Below are positions 52,917 through 61,751 of a DNA stretch of 64,000 nucleotides, piece by piece. The notes under the pieces are model-generated. The model was given only the letters and a program-made list of their open reading frames with translations. It had not been told where the DNA came from and made no database searches. Source of the stretch: Lucinisca nassula (taxonomy: Eukaryota > Mollusca > Bivalvia > Lucinida > Lucinidae); NCBI GenBank assembly GCA_963580285.1, contig OY757011.1:99503728-99567727 (forward strand). Direction: 5' to 3'. The translations under genes and the position numbers were made by a program. Every line of letters begins with the position of its first letter. Positions within the stretch are counted from its first letter, which is position 1.

Positions 52917-53196
52917 CATCATCACAAACACACGCCTACGTGGTTTTTACCCACTTAAACCCCACTTTTAAATAGTAAAACTGGGGATCCAGGTGGTAAA
53001 CGATATTTTTCTTATTTCTGTTTAAAATCATAGATTGTGAACTGCCGAGGCGGTTCTAACGAGTACCAACAATCTATGTTTTGACCAGAAAAAAACGTCA
53101 GATTTTATGTTCAGAAAAGTACCACTTTTGTTTTTTATTTGGTGGTATTTTTTTTTAATTTATTTTTATAATTGAATAAGCGTGTTTTTATGATGC
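52917..53196. mobile_element. MA MITE copy 10
   Basis: 'catcatcacaaacacacgcc' to 'aagcgtgtttttatgatgcg'. Includes 'aaaactggggatccaggtgg' and a palindrome 'aactgccgaggcggttctaa' lacking its left arm. Confidence 0.8.
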
Positions 53197-53519
53197 GGCG
53201 ATATTCCTTTTGCGACAAGAATTTTAATGGGTTGTATTTAAAAAGAACAGAATTCATATTCTATCAATTTAATATTCCTTCTTTAACCTATCCTCTGTAA
53301 TACATCAAAACCAGCAATATGTATTATTTTATAGCATCAGTAAAATATCTTATTGAATTACAAAAAAATTGTTATCCGGTTATTTGAGCAATAAATTCAG
53401 GTGTCAATAAAGAACAACAGTAATTAAGGAACATGTCAAAATGCCAGCGGTTAATCTCGTAATACACACACTAGGTGCGATAAATGAGTGCGGCGATAAA
53501 AGAAAGCAATGTAAAGATA
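53197..53519. other. Unassigned interior of FB-2
   Basis: AT-rich. No feature recognised. Confidence 0.35.
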
Positions 53520-53645
53520 TTTCATTGGGCGGCAGGGCTTGAGATGTCGTTTCATCCAAATTAATGGTAAAAGTCCCACAAAATCGGAAGCAACGTCTCC
53601 AAAATGATCTAAATAGTGCGGATGGGATAGATAGATAGATAGATA
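53520..53645 (+). mobile_element. V SINE-like 3' fragment followed by (GATA)n
   Basis: 'ttcattgggcggcagggctt' to 'aatgatctaaatagtg', then 'gatagatagatagataga', an unusual tail for this family. Confidence 0.75.
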
Positions 53646-54104
53646 AAAGGAAATAGCTCGCAGGACAGACTACGGAATACAGCTTTAATACTATTGTATT
53701 TCATTTTATTGATGTTATTAACATCTGGTCGTCCTGTTGCTGATGCTGTATTATTATTGTGGTCATGAATTGTGTCTTTTAACCTGAGCGGCACAATCGG
53801 AATTGTCTAATATTTCCGTGAGAATAGAATAGAATACAATATTTCAGCAGGGTTTTCATCGCTTCCCTTGAAGTGAAACCAATTAACTTTATGTATAGAT
53901 ATAATATTTATATGAATATTGGGAATCGGATACGAAAAAATACTTAGAAAAATGAAAATTAGGTCGAAAATAGGTCCGTTCCGGTTATTGCAGGTCCGTT
54001 CCGGTTATTGCAGGTCCGTTCCGGTTATTCTAGGCACCGGCATGCTAGAGGTCTTGGTCTGGCTCAAGGCAAGCCGTGTTAAAATATGCCAACAGAATTA
54101 TATT
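53646..54104. other. Unassigned sequence around the right end of FB-2
   Basis: No exon recognised. 53970-54040 belongs to FB-2. Confidence 0.35.
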
Positions 54105-54439
54105 GAGCGTGATAGCTCAGTGGTTAGTGCACTTGCCTCTGATGCTAGAGGTCCCGGGTCCGATCCCTGGCAGCGGCTATAAAATTTCGGTGTCCGAACA
54201 CGCTCCATTGGCATCATTTGCTGGGATGAATGTCATAAAGTGCACCGTCCTTCGGATGGGGACGTTAACTGGAGGCCCCCTGTGCAGGGAGAACCATCCC
54301 CTGTGCAGGTTAAAGATCCCTACCGTAATTACATGATTACTGTGTAGGCTGTCATCCTGCAAACCTGGAGTGTATGTAATGTACACCTGCGGTAATGGTC
54401 AAATGTGACCGACGCAGTATCAGTAGACAGACAGACAGA
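54105..54439 (+). mobile_element. T3 tRNA-derived SINE copy 2
   Basis: 'gagcgtgatagctcagtggt' head to 'gaccgacgcagtatcagtag' and a (GACA)n tail. About 95% like copy 1. Confidence 0.88.
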
Positions 54440-54479
54440 ATTACTGACTTTTGACATGTGACTCTGTTTTCATTCACAG

Positions 54480-54724
54480 TGTCGTAGATGCTGGTCCTGT
54501 GGTGGTGCCCTGGGGGGCTCTTTCTTCCCTGGAGCTGTTCCTCTGTGGATCAGTCTTCCATCTTCTGCGGTGGGTGCCGGGACCGCGGGGGAATTCAGGG
54601 CCCGTACAGTATAAGATTGAGACTCAGAGGTATCCGTTTTGGGATACCTCTGTGTTCGGATTGTAAATAGTTTTAAGGGCTCATCCAGTGATGATTTTTT
54701 TTATGCTAAATTTAGCCACCCACC
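54480..54724 (+). other. Cysteine-rich open segment after an acceptor-like site
   Basis: After 'tttcattcacag' (54468-54479) one frame stays open for about 63 codons to TAA (near 54664) and reads CRRCWSCGGALGG, FCGGCRD and PLCSDCK, with paired cysteines. GC content is higher than in the surroundings. It could be an exon of a transposon or a host gene fragment. I do not recognise the family, and it lies inside cluap1 intron 1 on the same strand. Confidence 0.3.
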
Positions 54725-54780
54725 TAACTGAGGTAATGGCCAAATATGATTGACTCAGTATGAGAAGATAGATAGATCAG
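54725..54780 (+). mobile_element. T3 SINE tail fragment
   Basis: 'ggtaatggccaaatatgatt' and 'gactcagtatgagaagatag' with (GATA)n. Confidence 0.7.
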
Positions 54781-55263
54781 AGTGTGGTAGCTCAGTCGTT
54801 TAGTAGGGCTGGCTAATCGGAGGTGAAAAGATAATCGATTATCAGTCCTGTCATTGCGATCGATAATTGATTAGTAATCGCTAAGGTTTTTGTCATTATT
54901 TTACCTGTCTGACTTTCTGTCTGAGCATGACTCTTACCATATGTTGCACTTTACCATATGTATATTTGAACAGACAGGCCTGAGCAAACAGTGTAGACCC
55001 AGATGAGACGCCGCATAATGCGGCATCTCATCAGGGTCTGCACTGTTTACCACTCATCCAGCTATTTTAGGCATAACTTTGGGTAGTAAATTGTACCTAT
55101 CAAGTAATCGACTAAAAGCAAATCAGAAATGATAATCATTTTTGTGGAATTTATCGATCGATTAATTGATTATACAATTAATCGTGGCAGCCTTATCGTT
55201 TAGTGATGCTAGAGGGCCCCTCGGTTCAATCCCCACCAGCAGTGATAAAAGTCCTGTGCAGGT
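54777..55263 (+). mobile_element. T3 SINE head split by a hAT-like MITE
   Basis: 'gagtgtggtagctcagtcg' before the MITE and 'tgatgctagagggcccctcg' after it reconstruct the T3 head order (A-box, then B-box 'tcggttcaatccccacc'). Confidence 0.75.
54804..55195. mobile_element. hAT-like MITE carrying the HC cassette, copy 2
   Basis: Ends TAGGGCTGGC and its counterpart GGCAGCCTTA. The exact 8-bp duplication 'tcgtttag' lies at 54796-54803 and 55196-55203. The internal hairpin 'gcaaacagtgtagacccaga' closes at 'cgcataatgcg'. 392 bp, inverted relative to 46576-46970. The target duplication splits a SINE head, so the insertion is later than the SINE. Confidence 0.88.
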
Positions 55264-55266
55264 TAA

Positions 55267-55480
55267 ATAGCACGGTAGCTCAGTCTTTAGTGTACTTGCC
55301 TCTATTGCTAGAGGTCCCTGGTTCGATCCCGGGCAGCGGAGATAAAAAATTTCAGTGTCTGAAAATGCCCCATTGGCATCATTTGCAAGGATGAATGTCA
55401 TAAAGTGCAACGTTCTTCGATTTGGGACATTAACTGGAGGCCCATTGTGCAGGAAGAACCTTCTGTGCACAAGGTTGGGC
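55267..55480 (+). mobile_element. T3 tRNA-derived SINE copy 3, 3'-truncated
   Basis: 'cacggtagctcagtctttag' and 'ctggttcgatcccgggcagc' head, then 'attaactggaggcccattgt'. No tail. Confidence 0.8.
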
Positions 55481-55751
55481 GGCAAATTCCACCCCCGGTA
55501 TTTACCAGTGGCATTTACCGGTATTTACCGCCCATGAAAAAACTCATCAAGTGGCAAATACTGGCAAATTGAAATTTTTTGCCTGAAAATACTGCAAAAA
55601 TCTTAACAAAATTGACTTAAAAGTAGTATAATCAAACTAATTTAATATTTATATAAGGTTATCAGCCTACAGAATGAAATATTTCCCAATTTAAAATAAA
55701 TATGTTGAACTAGCCAAAATGTGAATCTAAGACTAAAATTTTTGAAATTAT
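55481..55751. other. Unassigned intronic sequence
   Basis: 'cggtatttaccagtggcatttaccggtatttaccgccc' region: 'tttacc' repeats near 55497-55535, otherwise AT-rich and unremarkable. Confidence 0.35.
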
Positions 55752-55947
55752 TTAACCCATTTTGTTCCAAATGGAATCTTCCTCCTTATATATAGCTGGA
55801 GTCAAAATTAAGGGGTGTCAGGTTGTGTTATCTTCAAAATTCAATTGGAAAATGGCTGAACTTTTTACAAACAGTGTAGGGCCTGATCAGATGCCACATT
55901 CTGCAGAGTCTGATCTAGGCCTGCGCTGTTTGCCAAAATGGGGTTAA
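55752..55947. mobile_element. PB MITE with HC cassette
   Basis: TTAA-CCCATTTTGTTCC and 'caaaatggggttaa' ends. The hairpin 'acaaacagtgtagggcctga' meets at 'gccacattctgcaga'. Inverted relative to 41123. Confidence 0.8.
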
Positions 55948-56480
55948 CCAAAAAAGTATCTTTTAATTTTAAATCAATAGTAGAAATTCCCTGTGCACCC
56001 AGTTATTGTCACTTACCATAAATAATGGTTCTAAGTTTTAAATTTGTATTGATGAAGATAAGACTGAGTACTGTTAGTCAATCCTTTTGCATCTTTTGAA
56101 CACACTTTGTGTGGTAAAACCATGTGTTCAAATTTTAGGAAATTTATAGCATTTTACTTTTGTGCAACAGTGAATTGTTTTTAGAGCGAATTGTAAGATT
56201 ACTAAAATAACAACTCTGGACACTTTGTTTATTTAAGAGAGCACAAGATAGCCAAGGGCAAGGTTGGACAAAAGGATCTCACTAATTGCTCAATGTTTTA
56301 TGTGACTTTAAACAATCAGTCTAGGTAAAAGTATACAGAGGAGTACCATGGCAGATACTAAATAGGCCTTTTTATTCTAATATTATATTAAATTAGATTG
56401 TAAAAAATAAAATAATGTCAGAGTTAAACTATATCAGTATTATTACAGGCTGGTGACAACCGGTTGTCTGTAGCCTCACA
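55948..56480 (+). other. Unassigned intronic sequence
   Basis: Ends in the 31-bp block 'ctggtgacaaccggttgtct' plus 'gtagcc' (56447-56476), which recurs at 58864-58893 on the far side of FB-5. Confidence 0.4.
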
Positions 56481-57230
56481 GGTTCCGGGTCATTTCGGCC
56501 CATAACAAAATCGGCCCATGTCAAAATCAGCCCATGACAAAATCGGCCCATAGCAATATCGGCCCATAAATGATGAAAAGACTGTTATAGGGGTCAATTA
56601 TCAGCCAAAATTAAAAAAAAAATGAAAGGTATAGTTAATTTATGATAAAATACATGTATATACAATTTATTTTTAAACGCTTTTCACCGCTCGGCATCTG
56701 TATCATTATTTTCAATAATTACTTCCCTCAGATGTGAGTCTTCTCGCAATGCAAACTTTGTAATGGAAGATAAGAAATAAAAATAATATAAAAGAGGGTG
56801 TGTTTATTTAGCAAAAGAGGGTGTGTTTATTTAGCAAAAAAAAAATGTATATTTATGAACTTGGAAATACTAGTTCTGGGGTCATTGCTTATTTGTTTAT
56901 ATTGTTGGCACATGTCGGTATGCAAAATGATTAATAATCACTTTAGGTTGTTGCCTTTATCAACATGTGCCATAAAGCAACAAACAGAACGATTAACACT
57001 TTACTCAAACCTCAGTCATTATTGGGGCACGTGCCAATCAACAATAAGTCTATGTCTCCTAATGCGTGACTTTAATTTTTTCTTTGTTTCTTGCTTTTGG
57101 TTTCGTTTTATGAATGTTATTGGACAGGGGCGCATCGACAGCTATATGTGGGCCTAGCGCCGGGGCCCAACGAAAGACTCACATCAGCCTGTGCATCCGC
57201 GCAGTCTGATTTGTGTGTAAGTATGAATCA

Positions 57231-57343
57231 TAAATGTTCTATAAAAGGGTTATCCTTTGGAAGCAAGGAATACACCACAGAAGTGAAAAATATGGAGTGT
57301 ACATGTTTTCTGGGCCAGACTAGCTAGTTTCGGCCAATTAGTC
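57231..57343 (+). repeat. 261-bp satellite monomer fragment
   Basis: 'gttctataaaagggttatcc' through 'agtttcggccaattag', very close to the array at 3931. Confidence 0.9.
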
Positions 57344-57520
57344 AAAGCTACCTCATGCCTCCAGCGATCATGATCATACTGTGCGGCTAAGCAAGTCGAG
57401 CTGTGTATGCTGGACTCGTGAAGTAGCCAAAGCTTTCTCACGCCTCCAGCGATCATGACCATACTGTGCGGCTGAGCAAGCTGGTCTGTCTATGCTGGTC
57501 GAATTGTAGAAATAGCAGGG
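57344..57520. repeat. ~86-bp direct duplication
   Basis: 'tcgcctccagcgatcatgac'-type phrase ('ccagcgatcatgatcatact' and 'ccagcgatcatgaccatact') about 87 bp apart, each followed by 'gtgcggct' and 'agcaag'. Confidence 0.75.
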
Positions 57521-57799
57521 CCCTTGCTTACTCACAATTGTCCTAATGTTCAAACGGCTTCCTCTGGACCCAGCAAATGTTAATGTACGAAAACCTATGC
57601 GTGATTCCTGTAATAAAATTGAAGATTTTCTGCTGAAAACTAAACAATGCGCCTCTTATTCATAGCGTATACCATTAGGTAAATGTAAGTGTTGAAAAGC
57701 ATAGATAAGAAATGCAATGCACAACGAAACCTATAACAATTTCATAAGCCCAATGTGACTGTGAACATCGCTTGATGTCAGTTTTCTAAACCATTGCCA

Positions 57800-58140
57800 A
57801 CAGTTAACGGTCAGTTGAAAAGATTTCCACTGGAGGGGGGGGCTTAAATCGATTTTACGTGGCCACAATCCTCGCCCTTACTTCCGTCGCGATTTAGACA
57901 AATAAATTGTTCAATCTGCATGAAGGCCTCCTAACTCATCAATAACATCTCCGTGAACACAAATAATCAAAGAACCACAGAGGTGAGACAACGGTGAGGA
58001 CTTGACAGCAAGAAACCACTGAAATGCTGGAGCAAAAGAAAACCAACAGTTAGACTCCGATGGGCCCGACCAGAGACAGAGCATCAGGCACCAACCAACA
58101 TTACCTTGAATTAGATCTCTCTAATTCTCAATAAGCCTTT
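57800..58140 (+). repeat. Dispersed repeat, family M copy 6
   Basis: 'aacggtcagttgaaaagatt', 'cgcgatttagacaaataaat' and 'ggcctcctaactcatcaata' match 1900-2040. It extends further right than copy 1. Confidence 0.7.
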
Positions 58141-58382
58141 ACGTTGGAACCGTCATAGAATCTGAGGCATGACCCACCGGCGTTTGACTATTTGGCGGGG
58201 TAGAGCATTCCAACTCGGACCCATCAATACCGGTATTGATGGGCCCGAGATTCCAATGAAAAATGGTTTTGGGAAAGAATGAAATTTTGTAGTAGTTTGT
58301 AGGGCTCGTGATGAGTCTGTATGGCCAAGGGCGGTTTTGACTAGGGTCCCTCCTGATATGTGGATTTTCTTTCTTATATATC

Positions 58383-58600
58383 CATTACGAAAACACACCC
58401 GTGTGACATAGTGCATTCTTTCATTTTCTCCAAAATGAATACTTTTCCTGCACAAAAAGTGATATTTGTTTTATTTATACTCCGAGCATGCGGTGGCGGT
58501 TCTATCGAGTACCCAAAACATATGTCTTGGATCAGAAATAAGCATAATAACAAATTTCCCTATATAAAGTTGGGTTAAGGGCGGTATTATTTTCTCGGAC
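58383..58600. mobile_element. MA MITE, truncated
   Basis: 'cattacgaaaacacacccgt', 'ggttctatcgagtacccaaa' and 'ggatcagaaataagcataat'. Confidence 0.65.
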
Positions 58601-58865
58601 TTGTTAACTAGATGTGATTTTTTTTTATCATAAGAGGAAAGAATATTAATTTCTCAAACTGAACATATTTTTTCTTTTTATCCCATTTTCGACTTACATG
58701 CTACTGATTTAATTGGTCGTGCAAGCAAATCAATTATATGCAAACATAATAATCATACCATCATTAAAATTGTGGATCGAAATTGCTATGGGCCGATTTT
58801 GTGTGGGCCGATTTTGTCATGGGCCGATTTTGTTATGGGCCGAAATGTCCAGGGACCGCCTCACA

Positions 58866-59624
58866 GGCTGGTGACAACCGGTTGTCAGTAGCCGTCGCCA
58901 AAATATTTTCACTCATGACTTTGTTTACATTTCACTGTGCATATGCGAAATACAAGCTGCAGTATCTGACCTGAATTACCACTCTTCATGACTGGTAAAA
59001 AAAACAACACCCTTGTTCCGTATAAACACACTGCAGATAGGGGTCCCTTTACAGGCTTATTAGAGCTCTCGTTAACTCACAATTTGGAGTAATTTACTCC
59101 AACTTTTCATTTCTGACTCCAACTGCAAGACGTATTTGAAAAGTCTCAATTAAAAAGTTTGGTAAAACTCCAACTATTTCTGGAGGACAGCATTTTGACC
59201 GGTTGGTCCAAATAGCAAAAGGAACCTTCCTTTAGTGAAAGGAAGGTTTTTTTTCTATGAAAGGAGTTTTTTTTACTGGTATTAAACAAAATTGTCTTTT
59301 TGTGATATAATACAATGTCTGGAGCCACCCTTTCTGTGAGGGAATTTCTCCCCAGGTACAGGTAACTGCCTGTAATTACAAATGAGAATCACATAAACTC
59401 CTATTATCCTGTCAAAGTTGTATTTTCTGAAAGGAATAAGTATGGCACATGTACATGTATGTGGAGAAAAAGGTAAACTATCCTTCAGTTATCACAAAAT
59501 ATTTACCCTATCTGTTGCTAAGGCTTTTGTCAATAGCAAAAGTATTGCAATAGTCATTCTGACCTGCAATGGTCAACGCTAGTATGATGCATGTTTTATA
59601 CCATTTTGTATGAGGAAAGGGGTC
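58866..59624 (+). other. cluap1 intron 1, distal unassigned part
   Basis: Begins with the second copy of the 31-bp block also found before FB-5. The rest has no recognisable exon. A short hairpin 'aaccttcctttagtgaaagg' lies near 59223. Confidence 0.4.
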
Positions 59625-59682
59625 TACTCTTATAGGAAAGAATTTGCTCCTAAGGAGCAAATTCTTTCCTTTAAGAGTTGAG
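59625..59682. repeat. Hairpin AAAGAATTTGCTCC copy 2
   Basis: 'aggaaagaatttgctcctaa' closes on 'ggagcaaattctttcctt'. As at 33445-33530. Confidence 0.8.
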
Positions 59683-59795
59683 CCCTTAAGATTCATAAGA
59701 AAGACAAAAATGTTTTTGAAAGAGTTGCTTTGGTTTTGAACGGGTTGTTACCCCTGTAAGTGTACCCATTCCTATTCAAACATTTCTATTTTTAG

Positions 59796-59907
59796 ATTTT
59801 ACAGAGATGATGAGGGGACTGGGATATGTGCGCCTCATTTCCATGGAGAATTTCAGAAATCCTAACTTCCCTTTGGTCGCAGAAGTGCTAAAATGGCTCG
59901 TCAAAAG
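59796..59907 (+). CDS. cluap1: cluap1 exon 2
   Basis: Preceded by 'catttctatttttag' and followed by the donor 'gtaagaatt'. 112 nt; enters in phase 1 and leaves in phase 2. With exon 1 it encodes residues 8-44 and two bases of codon 45: [20 protein letters not shown], then [17 protein letters not shown]. This block is the most conserved part of CLUAP1/IFT38 and lies in its CH-like N-terminal domain, the part that binds other IFT-B subunits. No stop or frameshift, so the gene looks functional despite the repeat load of intron 1. Confidence 0.95.
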
Positions 59908-60023
59908 GTAAGAATTCTTTGTTACTAGGCTGAATATTAACATGGACTGAGTGACAAAATGCCCCTACTAGAGCTTGGTTCAGGCCCCTACTTTTATTCA
60001 AGACACTTCTGGTGTGTTTTTTG

Positions 60024-60164
60024 GCCCCCGTCCATCAGGGCTTGAAAAAATAGATGGGTTGCATGACCGCACACGAGTACTGGTAAACCGCTTAGAGGAT
60101 CTAAGCCTGCCCAGGCAAAGCGGTGCGAGTCTGTCCGTCCATGCTTATAAACCCTGTTGGTTAA
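60024..60164 (+). mobile_element. V SINE-like fragment with internal deletion
   Basis: 'ggcccccgtccatcagggct' head, lacking about 40 bp after 'gatgggttgcatga', ending at 'ataaaccctgttggtt'. Confidence 0.8.
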
Positions 60165-60301
60165 GATAATTCCTGTAATGTAAGGGCCAGTACAGACTCA
60201 GATCAGTCTCTGCATCCATATAATTTGATCAGAGCTTCTGCTGGCTGCACCAAAACAATGTTTCTCAGTCAATCCCAAGGGCAAATAAATGCTGTATTTA
60301 T

Positions 60302-60430
60302 TGCATGTATTCAGACAGATAAGCCTGCGCAAACAATATATACCCAGATGAGACCCCACAGAATGTGATGTCTCATCAGGTTTAACACTCTTTGCCTCAT
60401 CCAGCTATTTGTAGACATGGCATTTTTGGG
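60302..60430. mobile_element. Fragment of the hAT-like HC MITE
   Basis: 'agcctgcgcaaacaatatat' and 'gtctcatcaggtttaacact' keep the cassette in decayed form. 'catccagctatttgtagaca' matches the flank in 54804-55195. The terminal ends are lost. Confidence 0.6.
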
Positions 60431-60445
60431 TAGTAATTGCACTTG

Positions 60446-60662
60446 TTTACCCATTTACAAAAATGCAGTACCGGAAACCCGAAAATGGGTACCAGGGCAA
60501 ACACTGCAGGCCCATTTGCGGTGTCTGATCAGGGCCTACACTGTTTGCGAAAAGTTAAGCCATTTTCCAAATAAATTTTGAAGAATAAAACAACCTGGCA
60601 CCCCTATATTTTGAAATGGACTTGACAAAGAGGAAGATTTCATTTGGTACAAAAGGGTTAAA
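60446..60662. mobile_element. PB MITE with HC cassette, decayed
   Basis: 'acccatttacaaaaatgcag' left and 'tttggtacaaaagggttaa' right. The hairpin has lost most of its left arm. Confidence 0.7.
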
Positions 60663-60944
60663 TTTTCAAACAGGTATGGTAAGGAGTTGAGCTGTCTGAA
60701 TATTTAGACTAAATATGGTAGTGATGGACCAATGGCAGCTATAGATCTGGTTCTTCAAACAAGATGAGCCTTGCTTTGTTTACGTTACATTGAGCGACAT
60801 AAAATTGTTGACCTGAACATAGCAGTCTAAAACTTTATGATGATGTTAGAATGTCTTTGCTGAATTGACGTCATTATTAACAACAGTCTTAACTAGCGGC
60901 CATTTTGGTTTTACGGTCACATTTGAAGAGTTTATATTATAATG

Positions 60945-61090
60945 TTATTAATCAAGTAATTTCGTATTTGCCCAGATACAGGTCCGAGGTCTGCTGCATT
61001 GGCCCGAGGCCAAAGGCGGAGGGCCAATGAAGCTGACCGAGGACCTGTAACTAGGTCAATGCAAAATTTCTTGATTAATGACAATTTTAT
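60945..61090. repeat. Inverted-repeat element
   Basis: 'taatcaagtaatttcgtatt' opposes 'caaaatttcttgattaatga'; inner arms are 'gatacaggtccgaggtctgc' and 'gctgaccgaggacctgtaac'. A MITE-like hairpin. Confidence 0.7.
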
Positions 61091-61591
61091 TAATTGACAC
61101 AATTAAAAAATCATGATTATTGATTTTTTGACCTCACTTGACCTCAGTTAATATTGGTTGACCTGGTGTTAATACGGATGACCTCCGGTCAATACAGGAT
61201 AGTCAATTAATAATGTGTAGTTCAAGGGCATTTTCATCACAATTTGCCATTGGATTGATAATTTATGCATAAAATAATGATCATCCATGGTTATTTCGTT
61301 GCAGTAATGTTAAATTGCAGGGTCCCTAGGAAGATACATGTATTGGAACACTGGGCCTGATGACCTCATGTTCAAACAGTTTCGTCGGGACCTGGCAAAT
61401 GTTAGTTCATGAAAAACCATGGGTGATGCCTACTTTCACAGTAAATCTTATTTTCTCGGAAAACAAGCCAAAAAATGAATGCTGCCTGTGAAATAATCCA
61501 TTTGCATCTCAAGGGTTATATGATACCAACCCTGTGTCAATGGTTATGTGGCACTAAACCTGTGTCAGCTTTAGTTTCCTGCTATTTTCAG

Positions 61592-61676
61592 ATATGACCC
61601 CAGTGCAGACATACATGGAGACACAGACACTGAACAAGATAGAATTATCTTCATTAAATCTGTTGCAGAGTTCATG
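61592..61676 (+). CDS. cluap1: cluap1 exon 3
   Basis: Acceptor 'gctattttcag' at 61581-61591, donor 'gtaagaat' at 61677. 85 nt; one base completes the Arg codon from exon 2 and 28 codons follow: YDPSADIHGDTDTEQDRIIF, then IKSVAEFM. It ends in phase 0. TDTEQDR-FIK is a signature stretch of CLUAP1/IFT38. The window encodes the first 73 residues of a protein that is about 400 residues in vertebrates. The next exon, expected to start with an ATKAHIKLN-like sequence, was not found before 64000, so intron 3 exceeds 2.3 kb. Confidence 0.95.
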
Positions 61677-61751
61677 GTAAGAATAAACAGGCCTCTCTGC
61701 ATAGCTACAGTTAAGGTGCTTTTTTTCATCAGAAAAGTACTGATACTTTTT

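Larger units (their letters stand above)
51069..54040. mobile_element. FB-2: foldback element with TAACCGGAACGGACC arrays, 8-bp target duplication
   Basis: The left arm (51069-51120) has two 'aaccggaacggacc' copies and the right arm (53971-54040) three inverted copies ('ggtccgttccggttatt'). Outer tips share GGTGC. The exact 8-mer 'catgctag' lies at 51061-51068 and 54041-54048. Interior: FB-3 with FB-4 inside, MA copy 10, a V fragment and unassigned sequence. No transposase frame. 2,972 bp in cluap1 intron 1. Confidence 0.8.
56481..58857. mobile_element. FB-5: foldback element with GGCCCATAACAAAATC arrays, 8-bp target duplication
   Basis: The left arm 56481-56570 has five 'tcggcccata(ac)aaaa' units and the right arm 58785-58857 four inverted units ('gggccgattttgt'). 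Tips are GGTTCC and GGGACC. The exact 8-mer 'gcctcaca' lies at 56473-56480 and 58858-58865. 2,377 bp. Interior: AT-rich left part (56571-57220), satellite fragment, M copy 6 and a truncated MA. No transposase frame. Confidence 0.8.
59908..61591 (+). other. cluap1 intron 2
   Basis: 1,684 bp. Contains a V fragment, two HC/PB elements, an inverted-repeat element at 60945-61090 and unassigned AT-rich sequence (60663-60944, 61091-61580). Confidence 0.8.
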
